A stretch of DNA of 10,318 nt from Desulfobacteraceae bacterium (lineage in GTDB: Bacteria > Desulfobacterota > DSM-4660 > Desulfatiglandales > Desulfatiglandaceae). This document shows positions 1-6,869 of this stretch, piece by piece. Within the stretch, counting starts at the first letter, position 1. Each line of letters begins with the position of its first letter. The stretch spans positions 498,755 through 509,072 of the forward strand of contig CP070700.1 in assembly GCA_020349865.1 (NCBI GenBank), written 5' to 3'. The translations under genes were made by a program, and so were the position numbers. The notes beneath the pieces were generated by a model that did not search any database, was not told the origin of the DNA, and worked only from the letters and a program-made list of their open reading frames with translations.

Positions 1-2
1 AA

Positions 3-67
3 AAATCAAAAGCTGTTTGAGGGCCGTAGGCCCGAGTTCTTTTGATTTAGCGCCGCAAAGCCGGCGT
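3..67. repeat. Structured intergenic repeat, two hairpins
   Basis: A perfect 10-bp inverted repeat (AAATCAAAAG at 3-12, CTTTTGATTT at 39-48) encloses a second perfect hairpin (GGGCC 21-25, loop GTA, GGCCC 29-33). A third hairpin follows at once (CGCCG 51-55 with CGGCG 62-66). Farther right, CCCAAAA at 69-75 pairs with TTTTGGG at 131-137. No gene was found in 1-206. Read on the minus strand, the outer stem ends in a run of T, so it could also end transcription of livF. The nested-arm layout resembles REP-like or miniature mobile repeats, but I cannot name a family. Confidence 0.5.
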
Positions 68-206
68 CCCCAAAATAGTCGCTGAGAGAGCAAAAGGCTT
101 TCAATTCCTGCACAGAATCTTAAAACTTACTTTTGGGACACCCCACTAGAATGCATTTCTATCATCGCTTTTCCCCATTTTCTGGCGATCTGGCGGAAGG
201 CTTTTA

Positions 207-911
207 TCACATGCCTAAAAATACCTCTTTTAAACCATGATTGTTCAACGCCTCCTCTTTGTTACCCGAAAAGACGATTTCGCCTTCCTCCATGAGATAA
301 ATCATGTCTGCGAGATCTGCAAGTTGAGGGATATTTTGCTCGACGAGGAGAATGCTGATCCCCTTCTGGTGTATTTCACCAATCTTATTTAATACCTCAA
401 CCCTAAGAATAGGCGCCAATCCTAATGTCGGTTCATCAATGGCCAAGAATTTGGCATTCGACATTAACCCTCTCGCAATAGCCAACATGCGAGCTTCACC
501 ACCACTTAAAGTCGAAGCCAGCCGCTTTTTCATGTGTTTTAACTTCGGAAATAATTCAAATACATATTCCATATTTTCTTCTTCTGTTTCACGGGCGTTC
601 CGGTTATAGGCCCCCATCTTTAAGTTCTCCAGGACGGTCATCTCAGGGAACAGCTCACGGTCCTCTGCGATGTAGGTAATACCCATCTCGACAATCTTTT
701 CACTTGGCAATCGGTTTATCTCTTTTCCCCGAAACCGGATTGATCCCGAGGCGGGGGTGAGTAAGCCACAGATGGTCTTTAGCAGCGTACTTTTGCCATG
801 ACCGTTCGGCCCCAGCAAAAGCCGAAGCTCTCCATCACCCACGTCGATAGAGACTTTTCTCAAAACTTGAAATTCACCATAGAAGGTATCAATTCTCTCC
901 ACCTCAAGCAT
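207..911 (-). CDS. livF: LivF-type ABC transporter ATPase
   Basis: This is a cytoplasmic ATP-hydrolysing subunit of a branched-chain-amino-acid-type (HAAT family) importer, 234 aa, the usual LivF length. Visible motifs are Walker A GPNGHGKST (34-42), signature LSGGE (134-138), Walker B with FLAIDEP (154-160) and LLVEQN (187-192), where LivF proteins typically carry Q in place of the switch histidine. The ATG at 911 lies 8 bp inside the end of livG, so the two are translationally coupled. Liv-type ATPases serve many substrates (amino acids, amides, urea, aromatics), so the name marks the family and not leucine transport. No permease gene lies beside it; the 206 bp downstream are non-coding repeat sequence. 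It likely pairs with LivG as a heterodimer. Confidence 0.9.
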   Translation of the reverse strand: MLEVERIDTFYGEFQVLRKVSIDVGDGELRLLLGPNGHGKSTLLKTICGLLTPASGSIRFRGKEINRLPSEKIVEMGITYIAEDRELFPEMTVLENLKMGAYNRNARETEEENMEYVFELFPKLKHMKKRLASTLSGGEARMLAIARGLMSNAKFLAIDEPTLGLAPILRVEVLNKIGEIHQKGISILLVEQNIPQLADLADMIYLMEEGEIVFSGNKEEALNNHGLKEVFLGM

Positions 912-1623
912 AGCAATCCCCCAGATAAGTTTCTATCACCCGCTCGTCCTTTGAAACCTCGAGAGGAGCACCAATACAAATTCGACTGCCATTTTCTAAT
1001 ATCATCAGACGTTGGGAAAGCTCCGTCAAAACTTTCATAAAATGTTCAATAATAATGATCGTCAACCCCAGTTCCTGGCTAATTCTTTTAAATAACTCTA
1101 TAGATTGCCGAATTTCTGTTGGGTTTAATCCCGCTATGGGTTCATCCAGTAGTAAAAGTTTAGGCTTTGTAGCCAGGGCGGTTGCGATCATTGCCAATTT
1201 CTTATCCAAAAGCTTCAAATTGGCTGCAATTGCACTCTCTTTCCCTTTTAGCCCTACAAAATCCAAGACCTCATTGATGTGTTCCATTTCATTGTGATGC
1301 GCCTTAGGAGCGCCAAAATAGGCACCCGCCCTTAAATTCTCCAACAAAGACAGGGTCAGGAAAAGCTGGGGTATCTGGAAAGTCCTGGCAATTCCTTTGT
1401 GGCAGATTTTATAGGGACTCATCCCATTAATCTTTTCACCGTTAAAGATGATGTCTCCTGAGTAAGAATAGATGCCAGTAATGAGATTAAATAGGGTTGT
1501 TTTTCCCGAGCCATTCGGCCCGGCGATCCCAAAGATCATCCCCTCCTCTACCTCAAAACTCACATCATGAACCGCAACGAGTTTGCCAAACTGTTTCGTT
1601 ACGTTCTCACACTTGAGAATCAT
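904..1623 (-). CDS. livG: LivG-type ABC transporter ATPase with degenerate signature motif
   Basis: This is the partner ATPase of LivF, 239 aa from the ATG at 1623. A GTG at 1626 is also in frame, but the AGGGGG ribosome site (1628-1633) would then be only 1 nt away; it is 4 nt from the ATG. Walker A GPNGSGKTT (35-43), Q-loop region RTFQIPQLF (80-88), Walker B LLLLDEP (156-162) followed by IAGLNP, and switch histidine in IIEH (about 191-194) are intact. The ABC signature is not: where E. coli LivG has NLAYGQQRRLEIAR, this protein has NLKLLDKKLAMIAT, without the glycine. Two copies of AAAGTTTTTG (1636-1645, 1650-1659) lie just upstream of the ribosome site. The 196 bp to the SnoaL-like gene hold no clear terminator or promoter. 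Confidence 0.9.
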   Translation of the reverse strand: MILKCENVTKQFGKLVAVHDVSFEVEEGMIFGIAGPNGSGKTTLFNLITGIYSYSGDIIFNGEKINGMSPYKICHKGIARTFQIPQLFLTLSLLENLRAGAYFGAPKAHHNEMEHINEVLDFVGLKGKESAIAANLKLLDKKLAMIATALATKPKLLLLDEPIAGLNPTEIRQSIELFKRISQELGLTIIIIEHFMKVLTELSQRLMILENGSRICIGAPLEVSKDERVIETYLGDCYA

Positions 1624-1822
1624 CACACCCCCTGAAAAGTTTTTGGGTCAAAGTTTTTGAAATGGAAACCGGTCACGCTAAAATGGTATTAAATTTATAG
1701 GATTACATAAAGATCTTCGCTGGGGCTGGAAACACGGCTTTGTGTTTAGATACAAGTCAGTCCCTTAAAAACTATTTTTGTGTATTTGTGGCAAAAGAAT
1801 ATCAAATAAGCAAGTGTGAAGT

Positions 1823-2235
1823 TTAACCTCCTGTTAGCTGCTTGATTATGGTTGCCCGATCGTAATATTCCGAGATCTCATGCACTTTGTCACCCCTGAA
1901 CCTGAGGACAAATGCAGCTCTGACCTCGAATCGCTTTCCCGGAGTGGATTCATCTGTCCAAGGCGAGAATTGCTCTTCTGAGTACCCATAAACGTGCACT
2001 CAATCACTGCATGGTCTTCGCACGCCAATATTCTGCTTACATCAAACTGCACGTCGGGGAAAGCGTTAAAAAATTCCTGCCAGTATCCCTGACAATCCGG
2101 TCCCGAGAACTTTTCGGGTTGGGTTGTATCATCGTCGGAAGCATCCTCGGTAAAGAAAGAAAAAGCCTTCTTGGCGTCGTGGGCATTCCAAGCATCAATT
2201 ATACGCTTGGTAATTTCAATATTACGATTTGTCAT
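1823..2235 (-). pseudogene. SnoaL-like (NTF2-fold) protein, frameshifted
   Basis: The first 82 residues (MTNRNIEITKRIIDAWNAHD onward) look like a SnoaL/NTF2-like small alpha+beta protein, a fold used by polyketide cyclases, isomerases and many uncharacterised proteins. After ECTF the reading frame turns into low-quality sequence and stops at 1846. Another frame gives a convincing continuation: YGYSEEQFSPWTDES, then GKRFEVRAAFVLRFRGDKV, HEISEYYDRATIIKQLTGG and a stop at 1823-1825. The two parts join if one T is missing from the TTT run at 1990-1992. The repaired protein would be 137 aa, a normal size for the family. Either the gene is broken or the sequence has a single-base error. It lies between the binding-protein terminator and livG; its role is unknown. 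Confidence 0.75.
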
Positions 2236-2404
2236 CGTTTTAACTTTCCCTTGTATCTATAATGAAATTACAGCATGTTTTACTAAACGAAATCCTATGG
2301 CTTTGTCCTTCGTCATTAAAAATCGAACAAATGAAAAATTAGTTGTCGGTATAGCCCAATTCCAAAAATATAGGGATATGTAACAGAAGATAGGAGAAAG
2401 ACCA

Positions 2405-2456
2405 AAACAAATTCGGCAAGGAGTGCCCAACTTAGGCCCTGAGCACCCTTGCCGGA
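2405..2456 (-). terminator. Rho-independent terminator after the binding-protein gene
   Basis: CGGCAAGG (2414-2421) pairs with CCTTGCCG (2447-2454), and GTGC (2423-2426) pairs with GCAC (2443-2446), giving a 12-bp stem with one bulged A and a 16-nt loop. On the minus strand the stem is followed by AATTTGTTTTGG, a T-rich tail. It begins about 14 bp after the stop of the substrate-binding protein and so marks the end of the methyltransferase operon. The SnoaL-like and liv genes beyond it would need their own promoter or read-through. Confidence 0.8.
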
Positions 2457-2469
2457 AATGAGTTTCTTA

Positions 2470-3711
2470 TTAATCGGTCTTTATCCATGGCGGAATTTGG
2501 AATTCATAATCCAGATACTTTTCGCCAGGCCGTGTGTAAATGGTCACAAGCCTACCATCCTGTACTTGAAGGTGAGTCAAGGGCCAGGTTGAAATCGGTA
2601 TTTTGTGGTCTTGGTCAAAACTTATCATTCTCCCAGTTATCGTCTTGAAAGAGGTGGTAGCAATTTTTTGGTTGATTGCGCGGTAGTTCTTCACATCTCC
2701 GACCTTTTCGACCGCCTCTGCCCAAATCTTAACGCCGACATAGACGGCATATGACCCGGCTTGCGGATCAGCGCCAAATTTTTCCCTGAATGTTTCTAGC
2801 CAGGCATTCGCTTCTGGTGTCGGTCCTTTCGGACCGGGCATGGCTGTTATTGACTCTCCCATGATCCCGTTGGCTTCTTTACCCATCGTATCGATAAATT
2901 CAGGAGGAACCAGTGAGTATCCGAAGTTAATCAGCGAATTCGTCGGTGCTTTCATAAACTGCCGGAAAAATGTGATTACATCCGGTGCGCTCACAATTTC
3001 AACATATATCCATGCTGGCTTTATGGTCCTTATTTTGGTTAAGATAGGACCCCATTCGGTGGTTCCGTAAGGCACGACTTCATACAGCGACACTTTCCAG
3101 CCTCTTTCTTTGGCTCTTTCCTTAATTCCAGTTCCTGACTCTGTACCCCAGGAATCATCCGCTACAATCACAGCTATCTTTTTGTTGGGATAATCATATG
3201 GAAGCTGTTCCATTACATCAAATACGTCTTTGGCTATGGCTTTCTCAATATCACCCAACATGAATACATTCGAATACTTCTTGGGATCTTCACGAAATAC
3301 TTTCATGGCTGAAATAGATTCATCATACATAAAAAAAGGAGCCTCATACTTACCATACGCCCTCACATCCTGCCCCCAGCCAGCCCAACCTGCGTGAACT
3401 GCATGCACCTTATCTCTGCCAAGAAGCTTATCGGCAGCCTGCATAACGGTTTCTGGAGCAAATTCCTGTGTGTCAAAACGGATCATTTTCAACGGTCGAC
3501 CCAACAGCCCGCCAGCCTCATTAATTTCGTCGATAGCAAGCCGAATTCCCCTGTAATAGCCAACACCATCAGAGGCATACGCTCCGGTCATGGGGAGAGG
3601 TACTCCCACTATTATCGGTTCTTTCCCACTGGCAGTGTCCACCAGACTGAAGGTACTCAAAAAACAAACACCGATTACAATCATCGTTAATGCTATTATA
3701 TTTTTACGCAT
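2470..3711 (-). CDS. Periplasmic substrate-binding protein, LivJ/Peripla_BP_6 type
   Basis: This is the extracytoplasmic receptor of an HAAT-family ABC importer. The ATG at 3711 is preferred over the in-frame start at 3786: it gives a clean signal peptide (MRKNIIALTMIVIGVCFLST, likely cut after TASG near residue 29) and has AGGGGG 7 nt upstream. No lipobox is visible, so the protein should be soluble in the periplasm. The 413-aa protein shows the family opening PIIVGVPLPMTGAYASDG (33-50) and DEINEAGGLLGRPL (61-74). W109 and W112 lie in the stretch after the first beta-alpha units, where ligand contacts are often found. It follows the MtmB-like gene by 98 bp in the same direction and ends at a terminator, so it probably captures the substrate of that enzyme or a precursor. 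The ligand cannot be read from the sequence. Confidence 0.88.
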   Translation of the reverse strand: MRKNIIALTMIVIGVCFLSTFSLVDTASGKEPIIVGVPLPMTGAYASDGVGYYRGIRLAIDEINEAGGLLGRPLKMIRFDTQEFAPETVMQAADKLLGRDKVHAVHAGWAGWGQDVRAYGKYEAPFFMYDESISAMKVFREDPKKYSNVFMLGDIEKAIAKDVFDVMEQLPYDYPNKKIAVIVADDSWGTESGTGIKERAKERGWKVSLYEVVPYGTTEWGPILTKIRTIKPAWIYVEIVSAPDVITFFRQFMKAPTNSLINFGYSLVPPEFIDTMGKEANGIMGESITAMPGPKGPTPEANAWLETFREKFGADPQAGSYAVYVGVKIWAEAVEKVGDVKNYRAINQKIATTSFKTITGRMISFDQDHKIPISTWPLTHLQVQDGRLVTIYTRPGEKYLDYEFQIPPWIKTD

Positions 3712-3809
3712 TTTCCATCCCCCTTTCTTTGGCCTAGAACCAAAAACTTGCTTGATGAACGATTTATCAGATTCGATTAGAACCACTGGTTAAGTTGCCA
3801 TTCACAAGG

Positions 3810-5183
3810 TTAAAAAGCCAAACCCATCTTGGACAGGTCTTGCTTTTTCTTTTCCCAGAAAGTTAAGTACTCTTTGGTGGGTGCCAGCGTCTTCTTATCA
3901 TAGCACTCTAAGAAACGCTTGCCCTCTGGGGCTTTCTTGGCCATCACCGCCTCTTGATAGCCGGCGTTCAGTTTCATTGCAATTTCGTTTGCATCGCTCA
4001 GGCTGATCCCCGCGGCAGCTCTGCTGATTTCACACAGGATCCTGGCCTCCATACCTGAAAAATAATCAACCTTTATCATCGAACAGCCCACGGGTCCATA
4101 TATTGCAGAATATCCCGAAGCGGTATGAGCTATCGTCTGGGCGGCTATCTCGTCGCAAAGCATTTCAGTGCACGGCCCTGCGGCACCACCCTGGTACATC
4201 GCCAGTATCAGGTCCAATCCTACCGATTTGAATGCCAGTGAGGCCATGGAACTCATCCAGATGGTCCATTTGTCCGAAGAGACGCCAGAATGAAGGTTGA
4301 CCGGATACATGCTAAAGGTCATTGGCCGAGCGATGACATAAGCGGCCATGATCTCGGCTACGGCTGTGATCGCTGATCCTTCTGGCCCTCCGGCATATCC
4401 CCCAATGGTGGGACCGCCCATACAGGCATCGATAATATTACCCAAATGTTGGTTATGAACAATTTTTTTAAACACATCATTGTCCGCCTTGAGCTCGTTC
4501 AAGAAAACGACAAGGTGCATGTCCGAAGGTCGAAGTCCCCCTTCAAAGTCTCCTGCATTCTGTGACTCGCTGTCAGATCCGGACATAATACCCAAGATGC
4601 TTAGGCCGGGTTTTCCTGCCCTCAACAGGCTTTCCCTTGCCCATAGGGCTTCGTATTTACATACCAGAAGCTCGATCGGAGATTTGGCTCGAATCTCCTT
4701 TCCGAATAAAGATTGTATGGTCCCGGTATGTAAACCATCGATGGGTTCTCTTGCGTAACTTGTCATAATATTGATACAATTTTCTTCCGAGATAGGTGCT
4801 CCGTTGGCACCCCCGATGATCATCGGCCTTCGTTTGTCTTCAATACTTCTGGCGTAGCAATTCACTTCCTCGGCTCCCGTGCCGATTGTATGCTCGGGAT
4901 GTGCTTCCTTAAGCGCTTTAATAACTTCGTCACGCTCGATTTTTATGATACGTTTCGTATCTAGAAAGTAAACGCCCACCTCAGAAACGAGTTCCAAAGC
5001 AGCTTCGAATATCCGTTTGGCCATATCTTGGTCTTGGGGAACAACATCTTCACGGTTATAAGAAATTTCGTATTTTTGTACGAGTTCCTGTAACTTCATT
5101 GGAAGTAATTCTATGTCAAAGGTCTTGACTTCTACCCTCTCGCCATTTAGAGCCCGATCATAATACTCCAAGACACCGTTCAT
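3810..5183 (-). CDS. MtmB-family corrinoid methyltransferase lacking pyrrolysine
   Basis: This protein belongs to the monomethylamine methyltransferase (MtmB) family, whose members move a methyl group from a methylamine to a cognate corrinoid protein. Its 457 aa nearly match the 458 aa of Methanosarcina MtmB. Shared blocks include EYYDRALNGE (6-15), IGTGAEEVN (100-108), GANGAPISEE (125-134), AGKPG (189-193), FLNELK (227-232), GGYAGG (261-266), AGPCTEM (335-341), ASGYSAI (355-361), SGMEAR (376-381), FLECYDKKTLAPTKEY (424-439) and LGLAF-like MGLAF at the end. At the pyrrolysine position (AGRPGMGV-Pyl-G in MtmB) it has AGKPGLSILG, with L197 encoded by TTG. The gene contains no in-frame TAG. It directly follows the corrinoid gene with a very strong ribosome site. 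A methylamine substrate is therefore doubtful; another N-, O- or S-methyl compound is likely. Confidence is high for the family and low for the substrate. Confidence 0.9.
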   Translation of the reverse strand: MNGVLEYYDRALNGERVEVKTFDIELLPMKLQELVQKYEISYNREDVVPQDQDMAKRIFEAALELVSEVGVYFLDTKRIIKIERDEVIKALKEAHPEHTIGTGAEEVNCYARSIEDKRRPMIIGGANGAPISEENCINIMTSYAREPIDGLHTGTIQSLFGKEIRAKSPIELLVCKYEALWARESLLRAGKPGLSILGIMSGSDSESQNAGDFEGGLRPSDMHLVVFLNELKADNDVFKKIVHNQHLGNIIDACMGGPTIGGYAGGPEGSAITAVAEIMAAYVIARPMTFSMYPVNLHSGVSSDKWTIWMSSMASLAFKSVGLDLILAMYQGGAAGPCTEMLCDEIAAQTIAHTASGYSAIYGPVGCSMIKVDYFSGMEARILCEISRAAAGISLSDANEIAMKLNAGYQEAVMAKKAPEGKRFLECYDKKTLAPTKEYLTFWEKKKQDLSKMGLAF

Positions 5184-5188
5184 TATAC

Positions 5189-5200
5189 GATCACCTCCTT
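5189..5200 (-). promoter_or_regulatory. Extended Shine-Dalgarno site of the methyltransferase gene
   Basis: On the minus strand the sequence AAGGAGGTGATC is complementary over 12 nt to the 16S rRNA 3' end. It overlaps the TGA stop of the corrinoid gene (5191-5193), and its GGAGG core lies about 10 nt from the ATG at 5183. This suggests translational coupling and very high expression of the methyltransferase, as expected for a catabolic methyltransferase. Confidence 0.85.
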
Positions 5201-5847
5201 AATTCAACTAACTCTTTGGCCACTTGCACTGCTGCCGTAAAATCCTTGCCATAACCATCTGCTCCAATTTCGTCTGCAAATTCCTGCGTAATGATACCGC
5301 CACCCACCATCACGATATACTTACTTCTAAGCCCACGACGGTTTAATTCATCAATCACATCCTTCATGTAAGGTGTCGTAGTGGATAAAAGTGCAGAGAT
5401 GGCAATGATATGGGCTCCCTTTTCTTCGGCCTGATCAACAAATTCATCGGCAGGGATGTCGATACCCAAATCGTAGACTTCAAAACCGGATATATCCAAA
5501 AAAGTGCTCACGATGTTTTTTCCGATGTCATGTAAATCATGATGAGCGGTTCCGATGATAACGGTTCCCCTTTTTTTCACCGAAGATTCATCTTTCATCG
5601 CTTCAAACGATGGCCGCAAGACATCAATTGCGCTCATCATGGCATCTGCTGACCTTACCATTTCGGGTAAAAATATTTCCATTTGTTCAAATTTCTTACC
5701 CACAACGTTGATTCCTTTTCGCAACCCATTTTCCAGAACATCTACCGGGTCGAGGTTCTGAGCTAAGGCATCGCTAATGAGTTCCTTGATTTTTTTATCC
5801 TTGTCCCCATCAATAACAGCGTTGGCTATTTTCTCAAACGTATCCAT
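5191..5847 (-). CDS. Corrinoid (B12-binding) methyltransferase protein, MtmC/MttC type
   Basis: This is a methyl-carrying cobalamin protein of 218 aa, the usual size for the family. An N-terminal four-helix cap domain (about 1-90, with LPEMVRSADAM at 60-70) precedes a Rossmann-like B12 domain. The cobalt-ligand motif DxHxxG is complete in HDLHDIGKNIV (D104, H106, G109). The downstream B12-loop residues S151 and L153 (ISALLSTT) and the glycine-rich VGGGIITQEF (181-190) are also present. A GAGGAGGT ribosome site precedes the ATG at 5847. The gene lies 61 bp after the DUF3795 gene and 7 bp before the MtmB-like gene, so it is almost certainly the methyl acceptor of that enzyme. Sequence alone does not distinguish MtmC, MtbC and MttC. 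No reactivating RamA-type protein is encoded nearby. Confidence 0.93.
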   Translation of the reverse strand: MDTFEKIANAVIDGDKDKKIKELISDALAQNLDPVDVLENGLRKGINVVGKKFEQMEIFLPEMVRSADAMMSAIDVLRPSFEAMKDESSVKKRGTVIIGTAHHDLHDIGKNIVSTFLDISGFEVYDLGIDIPADEFVDQAEEKGAHIIAISALLSTTTPYMKDVIDELNRRGLRSKYIVMVGGGIITQEFADEIGADGYGKDFTAAVQVAKELVELRR

Positions 5848-5908
5848 TTCCTACCTCCTCGAATAATGCTTTGTGACCCATCGACCCCTTTATTTTTACC
5901 TTTATAAC

Positions 5909-6385
5909 CTAGCTTTCGGGTATTTGCTCGCCGCAACTGGGGCAGATTCCAAAAGAAAACCAGTGCAGCTTTGTCTTACATTTTGGGCAAACCCACTTTT
6001 CTTCTTTTATTCTCAACCATTTTTCTACGCCCAACTTTTCTATCTCGTTTAAATTCGTAATTACTGGCATTCGCCAGCAAGCTTGCCAGTTAGAAAGACT
6101 TTCACAAGGAAAATCTTCACATTCATAGCACCATTCTACACCCTTTTTTGATATGCAGTCTTTCAAAGAGCACTCGGCACAATATTTAAACAAAGTAGAT
6201 GACCGGCACCCCTCACATGCGATGTCCTCAAACTTGACCTCTTTCGGTATCTCCAAACGCTTTCGGAAGTTTTCTGGCGCTTCTGTCAGCAAGTTCAGAT
6301 TTTGGTCATGATAGGCCCGATACATCGTGCAAATGTCACAACGGAGTCCGCATGGGCCTACCAGTACTTTTTCCAAAAGTGTCAT
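5909..6385 (-). CDS. Cysteine-rich DUF3795-type protein
   Basis: This 158-aa protein has 16 cysteines and fits the DUF3795 family by its start GPCGLRCDICTMYR (10-23) and WCYECEDFPCE (85-95). Cysteines lie at 12, 16, 19, 57, 60, 69, 72, 77, 86, 89, 94 and 103. A separate C-terminal zinc-ribbon-like unit uses C133, C136, C148 and C151 (WVCPKC and ICPSCG). No signal peptide or membrane helix is seen. AGGAAGGAA lies upstream of the ATG at 6385. The family has no established function. It is the first gene after the sigma54 promoter and comes directly before the corrinoid gene, so a metal- or redox-related service role for the methyltransferase is possible. That is inference only. Confidence 0.82.
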   Translation of the reverse strand: MTLLEKVLVGPCGLRCDICTMYRAYHDQNLNLLTEAPENFRKRLEIPKEVKFEDIACEGCRSSTLFKYCAECSLKDCISKKGVEWCYECEDFPCESLSNWQACWRMPVITNLNEIEKLGVEKWLRIKEEKWVCPKCKTKLHWFSFGICPSCGEQIPES

Positions 6386-6500
6386 TCCCCATTCCTTCCT
6401 TTTGGCTTGCCTGGCTTATATGGGATCTGAAAACAGATGGTACCGCACGAGAATTGAAATTGACAATCTAGCCCCTGGCAGTCACTGTTTGTGATGAATA

Positions 6501-6560
6501 AAATAACGTTCCGTTAATTGAAACATTGAATGGATTGCAGTCAGGATGTGTTTATTCGTA
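6501..6560. repeat. Dispersed ~60-bp repeat, copy 1
   Basis: This copy matches 9952-10011 in the same orientation at 46 of 60 positions without gaps. The first 32 positions are the best conserved (29 of 32), around GTTCCGTTAAT and CATTGAAT. It lies in the leader of the methyltransferase operon. The two copies are non-coding and about 3.45 kb apart, flanking the kinase/regulator genes. No terminal inverted repeats are evident. Confidence 0.65.
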
Positions 6561-6611
6561 AAAAGCAAACTTGGTTTCTTTCGTTCCGCTTTTCGTGGTT
6601 ATGCAGAGCAG

Positions 6612-6625
6612 GGCGAGAATTCGCC
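6612..6625 (-). other. Hairpin near the predicted 5' end of the operon transcript
   Basis: GGCGA (6612-6616) and TCGCC (6621-6625) form a perfect 5-bp stem with a 4-nt loop. The hairpin begins a few bases downstream of the start expected from the sigma54 promoter at 6640-6654. A 5'-terminal hairpin can protect an mRNA; that role is inference. Confidence 0.35.
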
Positions 6626-6639
6626 AGTTATCAATGGCA

Positions 6640-6654
6640 GCAATTCTCATGCCA
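6640..6654 (-). promoter_or_regulatory. Sigma54 (-24/-12) promoter of the methyltransferase operon
   Basis: The minus strand reads TGGCATGAGAATTGC, against the sigma54 consensus TGGCAC-G-N4-TTGC. The invariant GG and GC are exactly 10 nt apart, and only one conserved base differs (T for C). It points towards the DUF3795-corrinoid-MtmB genes, with a start expected near 6628. The gene directly upstream encodes an NtrC-family activator with the sigma54-contacting GAFTGA loop, which supports a functional promoter controlled by that regulator. Confidence 0.8.
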
Positions 6655-6869
6655 ATCATTTCAGACAACCGTAAAAGATTAATCATTAAGAAAAGGTCTA
6701 TGGGTAAAGGGATTGCGGATAATTACTCTTTTCAGGCCCGTTCGGTGTAATGTTGCGACAGAGATCTCAAAGATCCCATAAATAGAAGTGAAAATGAGGT
6801 CTAGATTTATAGAGGATGGAATTTCAAGCACTTATGGGTGTGACACGCATGCCACACAGGGACGCGCAA

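Larger units (their letters stand above)
6386..6869. other. Regulatory gap between response regulator and methyltransferase operon
   Basis: These 484 bp hold no convincing gene. They contain the sigma54 promoter, a hairpin close to the predicted transcript start, one copy of a 60-bp repeat and, upstream of the promoter, partial palindromes that could be activator sites: TGTTGCGACA at 6751-6760 (about 100 bp from the -24 element) and GAGATCTC at 6761-6768. A GTGTG/CACAC inverted repeat at 6838-6858 follows the regulator stop but lacks a T-run, so I see no clear terminator for the kinase/regulator genes. The predicted untranslated leader is about 240 nt. No cobalamin-riboswitch B12 box was recognised in it. 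Confidence 0.6.

Noticed and set aside
4593..4595. Pyrrolysine (in-frame TAG) codon in the MtmB-like gene
   Set aside because: The codon is TTG (Leu) and the frame is open from 5183 to the stop at 3810 without any TAG.
6386..6640. Cobalamin riboswitch in the leader of the corrinoid operon
   Set aside because: The leader is long enough, but no B12 box or related conserved stretch was recognised on the minus strand.
6838..6858. Terminator after the response regulator gene
   Set aside because: The GTGTG/CACAC stem is only 5 bp and has no T-run on the minus strand.
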